36,385 bases of DNA, taken from NCBI GenBank assembly GCA_018267365.1, contig JAFDYQ010000044.1, positions 1 to 36,385 of the forward strand. Direction: 5' to 3'. This document shows positions 6,299 through 15,010 of this stretch, in pieces. The notes below the pieces were generated by a model. It made no database searches and was not told where the DNA came from. It saw nothing but the letters and a program-made list of their open reading frames with translations. This stretch comes from Bacteroidota bacterium (GTDB taxonomy: Bacteria; Bacteroidota; Bacteroidia; Chitinophagales; LD1). Made by a program: the position numbers and the translations under genes. How positions within the stretch are numbered: the stretch's first letter is position 1; every line of letters starts with the position of its first letter.

Positions 6299-7624
6299 AT
6301 GAAGCATATCTTAACTCTACTCCTCACCCTCGCCTCCTGGCTGCTCTGGCCCGCGCTCAGTATAGCGCAGGTGTCGGATGACAGTACGCTGGCGAGCGGT
6401 ACACTGGAGCATATCATCCAGTATACGCTGCACCACCAGCCCTCTATACAAAAGTCGGTGCTGGACGAGCAGATCACCCGCGCGCAGGTCAATACACGAC
6501 TGGCAGACTGGTATCCGCAAGTTGATTTCAACTATAACCTGCAGCATAACTTCCACCTGCCGTCTACGGTATTTATGGGGCAGGTGATCCAGCTAGGCAA
6601 TCAAAACACGAGCTACGGCCAGGTGATCTACAACCAGAATATCCTGAACGGCGACCTGCTCTATGCTGCCGGCAGTGCCAAAAGCGCGAAACTCCTGTCC
6701 CACCAGGTGACGGAGAACTACCGCATCAATGCCGTGGCAGATGTGAGCAAGGCCTTCTACGCCGTGCTGCTGGCCCGCCAGCAGATGGATGTGAATGATG
6801 CCGACATCACCCGTCTGGAGCGCAGTGCCAAAGACAGCAAGAGCCGCTATGACAATGGCATAGTAGACAAGACCGACTGGCAGCGTGCCACCATCGCGCT
6901 AAACAATGCGAAGGCCCTCAAGCGCAGCAACGAAGAGCTGTACAAAGCACGGCTGCAAATGCTGAAGGCGCTCATGGGCTACCCTACGGAGGCGATGCTG
7001 AACGTAGAATATGACAGCCTGAAGATGGAGAGCGAGGTGACCTATGATGTAGCCCGCAACCCTGACTACAACAACCGTATAGAGTACCAGAGCCTCCTGA
7101 CCCAGCGCAAGCTGATAGCTGCCAATGTGAGCCACGCCAAAAACTCCTTTGTGCCAAATATAGCGGGCTATGCTGACTACAATGCGAACTTTCTGAATAA
7201 CCAGTTTTCAGAGCTGTACGCAAAGAACTATCCGAGCAGCTATGCAGGGCTCACGGTGGCCTTCCCACTCGTGCGTGGCGGCAAGCGTATCATGGCCGTA
7301 CGGCAGGCCAAATGGCAACTACGCAAAACCGACTGGGACCTGACCGACCTGCGCAATAACATCAATGCGGAGTACGCCCAAGCGGAGGCTACCTACCTCA
7401 GCAGCCTGGCCAACTATACCGCCCTGCGTGAAAACATGGACCTGGCGCAGCAGGTGTACCACACCATAGACCTGCAATACCGCTCCGGTGTCAAGACCTA
7501 CCTCGAGGTGGTGACAGCAGAAAGTGACCTGCGCGCGGCACAGATCAATTATTTCAATGCGCTCTACCAGGTGCTCTCGGGTAAGATAGACCTGCTGCGC
7601 GCCTCCGGACAATTAAAATTCTAA
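6299..7624 (+). CDS. TolC-family outer-membrane efflux channel
   Basis: A 441-aa outer-membrane factor of an RND tripartite pump. A signal peptide (MKHILTLLLTLASWLLWPALSIAQ) precedes the mature protein. Two outer-membrane-efflux-protein repeats are visible. The first runs from LEHIIQYTLHHQPSIQKS through the long helix with DVSKAFYAVLLARQQMDV and NGIVDKTDWQRATIALNNAK. The second contains YAGLTVAFPLVRGGKR and the helix ending QYRSGVKTYLEVVTAESDLRAAQ, with the GVxTYLEVLxA pattern typical of the family. It is the first structural gene after tetR and is followed 24 nt later by the adaptor gene. It would form the trimeric exit duct across the outer membrane. Confidence 0.93.
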   Translation: MKHILTLLLTLASWLLWPALSIAQVSDDSTLASGTLEHIIQYTLHHQPSIQKSVLDEQITRAQVNTRLADWYPQVDFNYNLQHNFHLPSTVFMGQVIQLGNQNTSYGQVIYNQNILNGDLLYAAGSAKSAKLLSHQVTENYRINAVADVSKAFYAVLLARQQMDVNDADITRLERSAKDSKSRYDNGIVDKTDWQRATIALNNAKALKRSNEELYKARLQMLKALMGYPTEAMLNVEYDSLKMESEVTYDVARNPDYNNRIEYQSLLTQRKLIAANVSHAKNSFVPNIAGYADYNANFLNNQFSELYAKNYPSSYAGLTVAFPLVRGGKRIMAVRQAKWQLRKTDWDLTDLRNNINAEYAQAEATYLSSLANYTALRENMDLAQQVYHTIDLQYRSGVKTYLEVVTAESDLRAAQINYFNALYQVLSGKIDLLRASGQLKF

Positions 7625-7648
7625 CCCACTAAAACCAGTATATAAAAT

Positions 7649-8812
7649 ATGAGACATCATCTATATAACACGATACAAGCGATCATCCTGATCGCCATCC
7701 TTTCCTTTATCCTATCGCTGCTCTCTGCCTGCAATAACAAAGGCCCGCAAGGCGGCTGGGACCCTAATGCACCTGTGGCAGTGAACATCGCACCAGTCAA
7801 GCTGCAGCAGGCATCATATACAGAGAGCTACCCGGGCACTGTAGTAGCGCTGAATCAAATAGAACTGCGTGCTCAAGTGAGCGGATTTGTGACTGCGATC
7901 TACTTTAAAGATGGCGATCGTGTACACAAGGGCCAGCAACTGTACAGCATAGATGCGCAGCTATATGCTGCCAACTATGAGCAGGCCAAGGCCAATGTGA
8001 GCGTACAGGAAACCAATCTGCAAAAAGCACAGCAAGACGCGGAGCGCTACCACAACCTGGCTAAAGAAGATGCGATAGCCAAACAACAAGTAGACTATGC
8101 AGACGCAGCTCTGGCTGCGGCCAAAGAGCAGGTAGAGGCTGCCAAAGCACAGGTACGCGGCGTACAGACCAGTGTGAAGTATACTACCATCACAGCTCCC
8201 TTTGATGGTACGATAGGTATCTCGCAGGTCAAGGTCGGCGCGGCTGTCACTGCCGGAGTCACCCTGCTCAATACGGTCTCTACCGATGATCCGATGGCCG
8301 TAGATTTCTCTGTAGACCAGCAGGAGATCTACCGCTTTGCTAAACTGGAGCAGGCTGGCAAGGCAGGCGATACGACCTTCTCTATTGCCTTTGGCAAAAC
8401 TGATGTATACCCTCACCATGGCAAGATCAACTTCCTGGACCGTGCGGTAGACCCGCAGACGGGCACGCTGAAGGTACGACTGCAGTTTCCCAATAAAGAA
8501 AGGCTGCTGCGCGCCGGTATGAACTGTGACGTATTGGTACACAATGCTTCCTCTGCGCCGGTGATACTGATACCTTATGCAGCTGTCACAGAGCAGCTCG
8601 GAGAGTACTTTGTGTACGTAGCAGCTGACGGCAAGGCATCTCAGCGCAAGGTACACATTGGTACCCAGATAGGCACAGATGTGATCGTAAAAGATGGACT
8701 GAAAGAAGGCGAGTCTATAGTGACAGACGGCGTGCAGAAAGTGCACGAAGGCTCTGTGCTCCAGACCGGTGCCCCGGCTCCAGCTGCCAAAGCAACAAAT
8801 CCTAAAAAATAA
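7649..8812 (+). CDS. RND efflux periplasmic adaptor (membrane-fusion) lipoprotein
   Basis: A 387-aa HlyD/AcrA-family adaptor. It begins with an N-terminal hydrophobic stretch and a lipobox ending LLSAC (Cys28), so it is probably anchored by lipid to the inner membrane. The biotinyl-lipoyl-like half-motif VALNQIELRAQVSGFVTAIYFKDGDRVHKGQ comes first, then an alpha-hairpin rich in Ala/Gln/Lys (residues about 100-165), the second lipoyl half TTITAPFDGTIGISQVKVG, the beta-barrel (VDPQTGTLKVRLQFPN, LLRAGMNCDVLV), and the C-terminal membrane-proximal domain (VTDGVQKVHEGSVLQ). It bridges the pump and the outer-membrane channel encoded on either side. The last 15 residues are Ala/Pro/Lys-rich. Confidence 0.95.
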   Translation: MRHHLYNTIQAIILIAILSFILSLLSACNNKGPQGGWDPNAPVAVNIAPVKLQQASYTESYPGTVVALNQIELRAQVSGFVTAIYFKDGDRVHKGQQLYSIDAQLYAANYEQAKANVSVQETNLQKAQQDAERYHNLAKEDAIAKQQVDYADAALAAAKEQVEAAKAQVRGVQTSVKYTTITAPFDGTIGISQVKVGAAVTAGVTLLNTVSTDDPMAVDFSVDQQEIYRFAKLEQAGKAGDTTFSIAFGKTDVYPHHGKINFLDRAVDPQTGTLKVRLQFPNKERLLRAGMNCDVLVHNASSAPVILIPYAAVTEQLGEYFVYVAADGKASQRKVHIGTQIGTDVIVKDGLKEGESIVTDGVQKVHEGSVLQTGAPAPAAKATNPKK

Positions 8813-8837
8813 TTATAACCCTCTTCACTCAGATGGG

Positions 8838-8864
8838 TCTTCCCTCTCCCTCGGAGAGGGAAGA
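8838..8864. repeat. Hairpin repeat between the adaptor and pump genes
   Basis: TCTTCCCTCTCC (8838-8849) and GGAGAGGGAAGA (8853-8864) form a perfect 12-bp stem with a 3-nt loop. They are flanked by CAGATGGGT (8830-8838) and GCAGATGGGTGAGG (8873-8886), the same CCTCACCCATCTG block as in the elements at 2523 and 18878 in the opposite orientation. It sits inside the efflux operon, so it may modulate the ratio of adaptor to pump mRNA. Confidence 0.75.
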
Positions 8865-8903
8865 TGCCGAAGGCAGATGGGTGAGGTCTAAAAGCAACAA
8901 CTA

Positions 8904-11900
8904 ATGATCGCTGATATATTTATCAAAAGGCCCGTCACGTCTATGGTCATATCCATAGTGATAGTGGCAGTGGGCCTCATATCTCTCATGAACCTGCCAG
9001 TGGCGCAGTACCCCGATATCACACCCCCGGTAGTATCTATAGCGGGCAACTATACCGGCGCTGATGCCAGCACAGTAGAGCAGACCACCACCACAGCCAT
9101 CGAAACGCAGGTAAACGGATCGCCAGGCATGTCCTACATCTCCAGTACGAGTACGAGTGACGGCAGGTCAAACATCAGTGCTACCTTTGACGTAGGCACA
9201 AACATCGATATCGCTACGCTGGACGTGCAAAACCGTGTGAGCGTAGCAGAGCCCACGCTGCCGGATGCGGTGAAGCGCCTCGGCCTCACTACGCGCAAGC
9301 GTAACCCATCTATTATGATGGTGGTCGCACTCTTCTCGCCAAATGGCACACATGATGCTACCTTTCTGGGCAACTATTGTAATATCTATATGAAAGACGC
9401 CCTCCTGCGTGTGAAAGGGGTGGGCGATATCACATCTTTCGGTGATGACTTTGGTATGCGTATCTGGATGGACCCCGGCAAACTGGCTGCACTCAATATG
9501 ACTGTAAATGACGTGCTCGGTGCGCTGCAGGAGCAGAACCTGCAGGTGGCTGCAGGCTCCATCGGTGGCTCACCACAGCCGGCGGCGCAGGCATTTGAGT
9601 ATTCGGTATTTACCAATAGCCGGCTGAATAAAGTAGAAGAGTTTGAAAAGATCATCGTGCGCTCCAATCCTCAGACAGGCGCTTTGACCTATCTGAAAGA
9701 TGTGGCACGCGTCGAGCTGGGCAAATTCAACTATGGCAACCATGCCTATGTGAATGGCAAGGATGCAGCCTTCCTCCTCATCTTTCAGGCGCCGGGCGCC
9801 AATGCACTCCAGACCTACGAGGGTGTAAACAAGGCAGTAGAAAAGATGAAAAAGACCTTCCCTAAGGATGTAGACTACCTGGTACCGTACGAGACGGTAT
9901 CCGTAGTGAGCGCATCTATAGAGGAGGTGCTCATTACTTTCCTAGAGGCGCTCGCGCTGGTAGTGATCGTGGTGTTCCTCTTTCTGCAAAACTGGCGTGC
10001 TACACTGATACCTGTCCTCGCGATACCGGTATCACTGATCGGCACCTTCGCACTCTTCACACCACTGGGTTTTTCTATCAATACGCTGACGCTATTTGGT
10101 ATGATTCTCGCCATAGGTATCGTAGTAGATGATGCCATCGTGGTGGTGGAGGCCGTGCAGCACTATATAGATGCAGAGGGGCTTTCGCCAAAAGAGGCCA
10201 CTATCAAGGCGATGAAATCCATCTCCGGCCCGGTGATCGCCATAGCGCTGATCCTCGCGGCAGTATTCGTACCGGTGGGTTTCATACCGGGTATCACCGG
10301 TCGTCTCTACCAGCAGTTTGCTATCACCATCGCCATATCGGTATTGATCTCGGCATTTGTAGCACTCTCGCTGACGCCCGCGCTGTGCACCTTGCTGCTG
10401 AAGCCTCACAATCCTAATAGCAAGAATTTCCTTGACCGCTTCTTTGATGCGTTTAATAACTGGTTTAACCGCGTGACCAACTCGTATGGACGCGGTGTGG
10501 CGCTGTGGATCAAGCGTTCACCTTATGTATTGATCATGATGATCTGCCTCTTCGTAGGCCTCGGGTTCCTCTTCAAGGCTAAGCCGACAGGCTTCATCCC
10601 TACGGAAGACCAGGGTTATATGTTTGTAGCATATGAATTGCCGGAAGGCACGTCTATCGCAAGGAATATGATCACCATACATAAGATGATAGACAGCCTA
10701 AAGTCTATACCGTCTATCAAGAATACCGGTGCTATCGCAGGCTTCAATGCCGTATCGCAATCCGCAAAGTCTAACTCGGGTACGATCTTCGTCCTCTTCA
10801 AACCATGGGACGAGCGCAAGGGCAAATCACAAGAACTCAATGCTATAGTAGGCCAGGTACAGGCCAAGCTTTCCTCTATCAAAGAGGCAACTACCTTCGC
10901 CATAGCCCCACCTGCTATACAGGGCCTGGGCAGCACGGGGGGCTTTACCTTTGAGCTGGAGAAGCGTGAGAGCACAGATGATATGAAGCAATTTGAAAAG
11001 GTAGGAAATGACTTCCTGGGAGAGCTGCGCAAGCGCCCTGAGATAGCGATGGCTTATACCTTCTACAATGCTCGTACCCCGGGCTATCGTATCAATGTGG
11101 ACCGGGAGAAGGCTAAAAAGATGGGTGTAAGCATAGCAGATGTGTATGGTACCATGTCTACCCTGCTCGGTAGTTCGTATGTAAATGACTTCAATATTTA
11201 TGGACGTAACTTCCGCGTAATGGCGCAGGCAGACTCTACCTATCGCGGAGACCTGGAAGAGCTGGGCAAATACTATGTGCGCAATAACGAGGGTAATATG
11301 ATACCACTCAGTACGCTGACCACAGCTACTGTGGTAGAGCAGCCAGCCATGATATCGCACTACAATATCTATCCCTCTATAGAGATCAATGGCAATCCCA
11401 AAGAAGGCTATAGCTCGGGCCAGGCCATCAAGGCGCTGCAGGAGGTGGCAGATAAGACGCTCCCTGCGGGCTACGGCTATGAGTTTTCCGGCCTGACCAA
11501 GGAAGAGATATCTGCAGGTAGCAGCTCGATCTATATCTTTGCGCTATCGCTGGCGTTTGTATTCCTCTTCCTCGCTGCGCTGTATGAGAGCTGGGCGGTT
11601 CCTTTCTCTGTGATCTTTGCTGTGCCGATCGGGGCATTTGGATCGATCCTGACGCTTACCTTCCTGCCATCACTGAGCAACAACGTCTATGCGCAGATCG
11701 GCCTCATCACACTCATCGGCCTGGCGGCCAAGAACGCGATCCTGATCGTAGAGTTTGCCAAGGAGCGCGTGGATGAGGGGCATGATATACTGGATGCTAC
11801 ACTGGACGCTGTGAAGCTGCGTCTGCGCCCTATCGTGATGACATCTCTCGCCTTCATCTTTGGTGTACTACCGTTGGCCTTTGCCACAGGAGCAGGTGCC

Positions 11901-12032
11901 GAAGCACGCAAGACCATCGGCTGGACGGTGTTTGGCGGTATGCTCACTGCTACTACGCTGGCTATCTTTGTAGTGCCGGTACTCTTCGTAGGTATTATGA
12001 AAATAGCTGGTCGTCGGCGCGAGGCGGTTTGA
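8904..12032 (+). CDS. RND multidrug efflux pump, HAE1 (AcrB-like) family
   Basis: A 1042-aa inner-membrane proton-driven pump of full family length. It begins MIADIFIKRPVTSMVISIVI (TM1, with the conserved FIxRPV motif) and repeats the RND topology twice: 1 + 5 membrane helices, each half with a large periplasmic porter loop. The proton-relay residues are present: the Asp pair in GIVVDDAIVVVEAV (about residues 409-410, TM4) and the Lys in AAKNAILIVEFAKE (about 942, TM10). SPGMSYISSTSTSDG and the GFxxTEDQGxM-like segment GFIPTEDQGYM are typical of HAE1 pumps for lipophilic drugs rather than heavy-metal CusA types. The actual substrates cannot be read from the sequence. It is the last gene of the efflux operon. 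Confidence 0.96.
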   Translation: MIADIFIKRPVTSMVISIVIVAVGLISLMNLPVAQYPDITPPVVSIAGNYTGADASTVEQTTTTAIETQVNGSPGMSYISSTSTSDGRSNISATFDVGTNIDIATLDVQNRVSVAEPTLPDAVKRLGLTTRKRNPSIMMVVALFSPNGTHDATFLGNYCNIYMKDALLRVKGVGDITSFGDDFGMRIWMDPGKLAALNMTVNDVLGALQEQNLQVAAGSIGGSPQPAAQAFEYSVFTNSRLNKVEEFEKIIVRSNPQTGALTYLKDVARVELGKFNYGNHAYVNGKDAAFLLIFQAPGANALQTYEGVNKAVEKMKKTFPKDVDYLVPYETVSVVSASIEEVLITFLEALALVVIVVFLFLQNWRATLIPVLAIPVSLIGTFALFTPLGFSINTLTLFGMILAIGIVVDDAIVVVEAVQHYIDAEGLSPKEATIKAMKSISGPVIAIALILAAVFVPVGFIPGITGRLYQQFAITIAISVLISAFVALSLTPALCTLLLKPHNPNSKNFLDRFFDAFNNWFNRVTNSYGRGVALWIKRSPYVLIMMICLFVGLGFLFKAKPTGFIPTEDQGYMFVAYELPEGTSIARNMITIHKMIDSLKSIPSIKNTGAIAGFNAVSQSAKSNSGTIFVLFKPWDERKGKSQELNAIVGQVQAKLSSIKEATTFAIAPPAIQGLGSTGGFTFELEKRESTDDMKQFEKVGNDFLGELRKRPEIAMAYTFYNARTPGYRINVDREKAKKMGVSIADVYGTMSTLLGSSYVNDFNIYGRNFRVMAQADSTYRGDLEELGKYYVRNNEGNMIPLSTLTTATVVEQPAMISHYNIYPSIEINGNPKEGYSSGQAIKALQEVADKTLPAGYGYEFSGLTKEEISAGSSSIYIFALSLAFVFLFLAALYESWAVPFSVIFAVPIGAFGSILTLTFLPSLSNNVYAQIGLITLIGLAAKNAILIVEFAKERVDEGHDILDATLDAVKLRLRPIVMTSLAFIFGVLPLAFATGAGAEARKTIGWTVFGGMLTATTLAIFVVPVLFVGIMKIAGRRREAV

Positions 12033-12118
12033 TTTTAATCCTTTGCTGGCGAGAGATGTTTCTCGCAAAGACGCAAAGGGTTTAAGAAAATGCAAAGCCT
12101 TAGGCTCCGCAAGTATTT

Positions 12119-12160
12119 AAGATAGAACAGCCGCTCCAGTGAGAGCGGCTGTTCTATCTT
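12119..12160. terminator. Bidirectional terminator between the pump gene and era
   Basis: AAGATAGAACAGCCGCTC (12119-12136) pairs perfectly over 18 bp with 12143-12160, with loop CAGTGA, between the convergent pump and era genes. The plus strand continues CAAAACCTTCTTTATTT. The hairpin is nested in a larger dispersed-repeat frame: TTTCTCGCAAAGACGCAAAG (12059-12078) upstream and CTTTGCGCCTTTGCGTGAAA (12185-12204) downstream, an inverted pair often seen between Bacteroidota genes. This accounts for most of the 193-nt gap. Confidence 0.85.
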
Positions 12161-12225
12161 CAAAACCTTCTTTATTTCTTAAAATCTTTGCGCCTTTGCG
12201 TGAAATGTATTTGTATCGGTCGGGA

Positions 12226-13116
12226 TCAATCATTGGTCTTTTCGAAACCAAAAGACCTTAGCGTCTGGTCATTGTTTCGCCAGTTAGGTTTGACTTTGAC
12301 AAAGAGGCCGAGGAAGACCTTCTTGCCTACAAACTCCTCGATGGCGAGACGCGCCTCAGTACCTACTTTATTGAGAGAAGAACCGCCCTTGCCGATCACG
12401 ATGTTCTTCTGCGATTCGCGCTCTACAAATATGGTGCAACGGATGCGGTCCATGTCATCGGCTTCCCTGTACTCCTCGCACACCACCTGGCAGGAGTAGG
12501 GTATCTCCTTTTGATAATTGAGAAAGATCTTCTCGCGCACAATCTCAGACACAAAGTAGCGGATATGGCGATCAGTGAGCGAGTCTTTATCATAATATGC
12601 TTCAGACTCCGGTAGATTCTTGACCACAAACTCTATGAGCTTGTCTATGTTGGTGCCATCTTTTGCCGAGATGGGGACAAAGTTGGCCATCGGGAGTTCC
12701 TGCTTCCAGCGTACCTGCCACTCTTCCAGTTCGCCCTCGCGGCAGAGGTCCAGTTTATTGAAGACCACGACGACTGCTACTTTGGTCTGAACGAGTTGAC
12801 TAATGAGAAAAGCCTGCTCGTCTATTTTCTGGTACTTGTCAGTGATGAGGAAGAGGACATCGGCATCTTCAAAACTCTGGTGCACGTAGGTATTCATAGT
12901 GCGGTGCAGGGCATAGCCCGGCTGATTGACATAGCCCGGCGTATCTGAGAAAACGATCTGGTAGCCCGGCTCATTCACGATGCCGATGATACGGTGGCGC
13001 GTGGTCTGCGCCTTTGGCGAAATGATAGATAGCCGCTCCCCTACCAGCGCATTCATGAGGGTAGACTTGCCCACATTTGGCAGCCCTACGATATTGACAA
13101 AACCTGCTTTGTGCAT
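12226..13116 (-). CDS. era: GTPase Era, ribosome biogenesis
   Basis: A 296-aa Era GTPase, which binds the 3' end of 16S rRNA and helps mature the 30S subunit. Visible motifs: G1 GLPNVGKST (residues 11-19), switch I with QTTRHRI, G3 DTPG, G4 NKLD, G5 SAK, and a C-terminal KH domain with IVIGKGGSSLNKVGTEARL followed by KVFLGLFVKVKPNWRN. The length equals that of typical Era (about 295-300). The first G1 residue is Leu rather than the usual Arg/Lys (GLPNVGKS), which occurs in Bacteroidota homologues. The start at 13116 (MHKAGFVNIVG) is the family start. It is convergent with the efflux operon and divergent from the lipoprotein gene. Confidence 0.96.
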   Translation of the reverse strand: MHKAGFVNIVGLPNVGKSTLMNALVGERLSIISPKAQTTRHRIIGIVNEPGYQIVFSDTPGYVNQPGYALHRTMNTYVHQSFEDADVLFLITDKYQKIDEQAFLISQLVQTKVAVVVVFNKLDLCREGELEEWQVRWKQELPMANFVPISAKDGTNIDKLIEFVVKNLPESEAYYDKDSLTDRHIRYFVSEIVREKIFLNYQKEIPYSCQVVCEEYREADDMDRIRCTIFVERESQKNIVIGKGGSSLNKVGTEARLAIEEFVGKKVFLGLFVKVKPNWRNNDQTLRSFGFEKTND

Positions 13117-13177
13117 GGGTGCAAGTTACTGGATAAAGTTAATTTTCATGAAAGTCATCTATCAATATATAATTATC

Positions 13178-13185
13178 TTACTTTG
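13178..13185 (+). promoter_or_regulatory. Weak promoter candidate for the lipoprotein gene
   Basis: TTACTTTG matches TAnnTTTG at seven of eight positions, 18 nt before the ATG at 13204, in an AT-rich divergent region shared with era. No convincing -33 element is seen. Confidence 0.3.
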
Positions 13186-13203
13186 GAAATAAATTTTACA
13201 ACT

Positions 13204-14013
13204 ATGAGGCCAACTCGAACCTTACTTTGCGCTTTTTTTCTAACCACGTTGCTAGGATGTAAAGTCTGGCATGTACAGGTTTATAAAACGGAAGCGCTAG
13301 GTTTATCTCGATTCGGTAATGTTTATACTTATGAGAATGATACGCTCGGTATAAATTATTCCTTTTGGGCTGACGGCGGGAATATGAGGTTTCAAATTTA
13401 TAACAAGTCTTCAAAGCCTATCTACATCGATTGGAAAAAATCAAACTACATATCTAATTCTTATAAATGGGACTATTGGTCAGATAAAACTCAATCAACC
13501 ACACTATTCACTTCCTTTGGACGGTCATTCTATTACAAAGACTCTATTCAATTCCCTCGCATTGTTGGATATTCTTCGGTAAGTGCTGCTCTATCGACTG
13601 GTTCTACTGTTACAGAGAAGCAAGAACGGATCACCTTCATACCACCTAGGTCTTACATTGTTCGTTATGTCAACTACAAGCTTATGACGGACTACTACCA
13701 TTTTGTTGATGGGGACCGGAATTTCACGAGAGAAACTCAACTTTTAAATGAAACTTCAAAAGATAGCACAAAAGTAATTATAAAGAGATTCGAAAAGGAT
13801 AACACTCCTTTAGATTTTAGAAATTTTCTGACACTATCATTTAAAGAAGATTTTTCTTCAGAATTTTATTTGGATAACGAGTTCTTTATAAATGAGGTTT
13901 TAGTTATGGATAGCAGGCACTTCTCCTATTTTAAGCTTGACAAAAATACTAATGAGCCCTCTGAGATATTTCCTTACAAGAAGGGCACCGATTTCTACAA
14001 AAGGATAAATTAA
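13204..14013 (+). CDS. Putative lipoprotein of unknown function
   Basis: From the ATG at 13204 the protein is 269 aa and starts MRPTRTLLCAFFLTTLLGCK, a signal peptide with a lipobox ending at Cys19. An upstream in-frame start at 13111 would place the signal peptide internally and overlap era, so it is rejected. The mature part is rich in aromatic and polar residues and beta-strand-like. The segment ENDTLGINYSFWADGGNMRF followed by QIYNKSSKPIYIDWKKSNYI, and the later TFIPPRSYIVRYV, resemble a widespread Bacteroidota family of unknown function (as I recall, FWSEGGNxxFxxYNKSDKPIYID). It is more AT-rich than its neighbours, like the gene at 4521. A surface or periplasmic location is expected. Confidence 0.8.
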   Translation: MRPTRTLLCAFFLTTLLGCKVWHVQVYKTEALGLSRFGNVYTYENDTLGINYSFWADGGNMRFQIYNKSSKPIYIDWKKSNYISNSYKWDYWSDKTQSTTLFTSFGRSFYYKDSIQFPRIVGYSSVSAALSTGSTVTEKQERITFIPPRSYIVRYVNYKLMTDYYHFVDGDRNFTRETQLLNETSKDSTKVIIKRFEKDNTPLDFRNFLTLSFKEDFSSEFYLDNEFFINEVLVMDSRHFSYFKLDKNTNEPSEIFPYKKGTDFYKRIN

Positions 14014-14065
14014 AACCTAAAAAAGATTGGTATTTATATTGCTCTCTATGCAATAAACGCTAATC

Positions 14066-14215
14066 ATGATACGCAAACTCAAATCCGGCCAATACCGCAT
14101 TTATAGCCGCAAAGTAGATGCGAAGACGCACAAGCGTAAGAACTTAGGCACCTTTGACACAAAGGAGGCCGCTCAAAAGCATGAGCGGGAGATCCAATAT
14201 TTCAAGCATCACTAA
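14066..14215 (+). CDS. Small basic conserved protein (49 aa), integrase-arm-like
   Basis: This short ORF starts at ATG 14066 and ends at TAA 14213-14215. The product begins MIRKLKSGQYRIYSRKVDAK, continues with RKNLGTFDTKEAAQKHEREI and ends QYFKHH. It matches the pattern of a small protein found in many bacteria (IRKLxSGxYRLYSRKxxxKTxxRRNLGTFxTxxAAxKHERxxQxFK). The three-strand plus helix pattern (YRIYSRK, KNLGTFDTKEAAQKHE) resembles the AP2-like arm-binding domain of phage integrases, so nucleic-acid binding is plausible. It lies 52 nt after the lipoprotein gene on the same strand. The function is unknown. Confidence 0.8.
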   Translation: MIRKLKSGQYRIYSRKVDAKTHKRKNLGTFDTKEAAQKHEREIQYFKHH

Positions 14216-14408
14216 GTAGTACGTCAGCACTTTGGGAGCTATCCGGCAATAGGTGGCTTTTTGATTGGCCGAAAAAATCAGCCTGTTCTCCTGTATGCCT
14301 TATCAGCCACTCAGCGAGCATACTGTAGCATACAAAGGCACGGTTGTACTCTACTATCCGGCATTGTATTTCGCAACATAGCTTAGACCGCGGCGTACGC
14401 CTTTGTGT

Positions 14409-15008
14409 ATGAGAAAAGCATTTGTGATCTGCTGGCTACTATTACTGCTCGCCGCTATCTGTACCATATTCTGGCACCAGGAGTGGAAGTACTCTCTGCC
14501 CACTCCGGTCCCTATAGGCTACAGAGCAGTACAGCCGGGCCAGCATATAAGCCTGGAAGGAAAGCTAATCTCAGATGCAGGAAAACCATTGTTCATCCAC
14601 TTCTTCAACCCTGAGTGCCCTTGCTCGCGCTTCAATGCACCCCACTTTAATGCACTGGTCAGAAAATATGGCGATAAGATAAACTTTGCAGTAGTATTGA
14701 TCAATACGACCAAGCTACATGACCCTCAGGAGGTGAGGGCGAAATATGACTTTGCCGTGCCTGTGCTGACGGACTCTAGTATAGCTATAGCTTGCGGTGT
14801 CTATTCCACTCCACAGGCTGCGCTGATCAATGCTGATGGCACCCTTTACTACCGGGGCAACTATAACCGTACCCGCTACTGTACAGATACCCGTAGTGAC
14901 TATGCACGTATGGCTCTGGACTCTATGCTCCTACACATAGCTCATCCCACTTTCAATCAATTTGCTCTGACAGCATATGGCTGCCAGCTACCATATTGCA
15001 CCCGATAA
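14409..15008 (+). CDS. Membrane-anchored thioredoxin-like protein, Cys-rich
   Basis: A 199-aa protein from ATG 14409. A TTG six bases earlier is in frame but less likely. An uncleaved or signal-type hydrophobic N-terminus (FVICWLLLLLAAICTIFW) places the rest in the periplasm. The thioredoxin fold is visible in KPLFIHFFNPECPCSRFNAP (a C-x-C in place of the usual CxxC, about Cys70 and Cys72), VPVLTDSS, and the cis-Pro region CGVYSTPQAALINADGTLYY. Additional Cys occur in RYCTDTR and near the C-terminus (YGCQLPYC). The set resembles a conserved Bacteroidota family of AhpC/TlpA-like redoxins. Its stop is 2 nt before the histidine-kinase ATG, so translation is probably coupled and a shared redox-signalling role is plausible. 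Confidence 0.82.
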   Translation: MRKAFVICWLLLLLAAICTIFWHQEWKYSLPTPVPIGYRAVQPGQHISLEGKLISDAGKPLFIHFFNPECPCSRFNAPHFNALVRKYGDKINFAVVLINTTKLHDPQEVRAKYDFAVPVLTDSSIAIACGVYSTPQAALINADGTLYYRGNYNRTRYCTDTRSDYARMALDSMLLHIAHPTFNQFALTAYGCQLPYCTR

Positions 15009-15010
15009 AT

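Noticed and set aside
7961..8746. A 261-codon minus-strand open frame opposite the adaptor gene
   Set aside because: Antisense to a well-conserved RND adaptor; no motif of its own.
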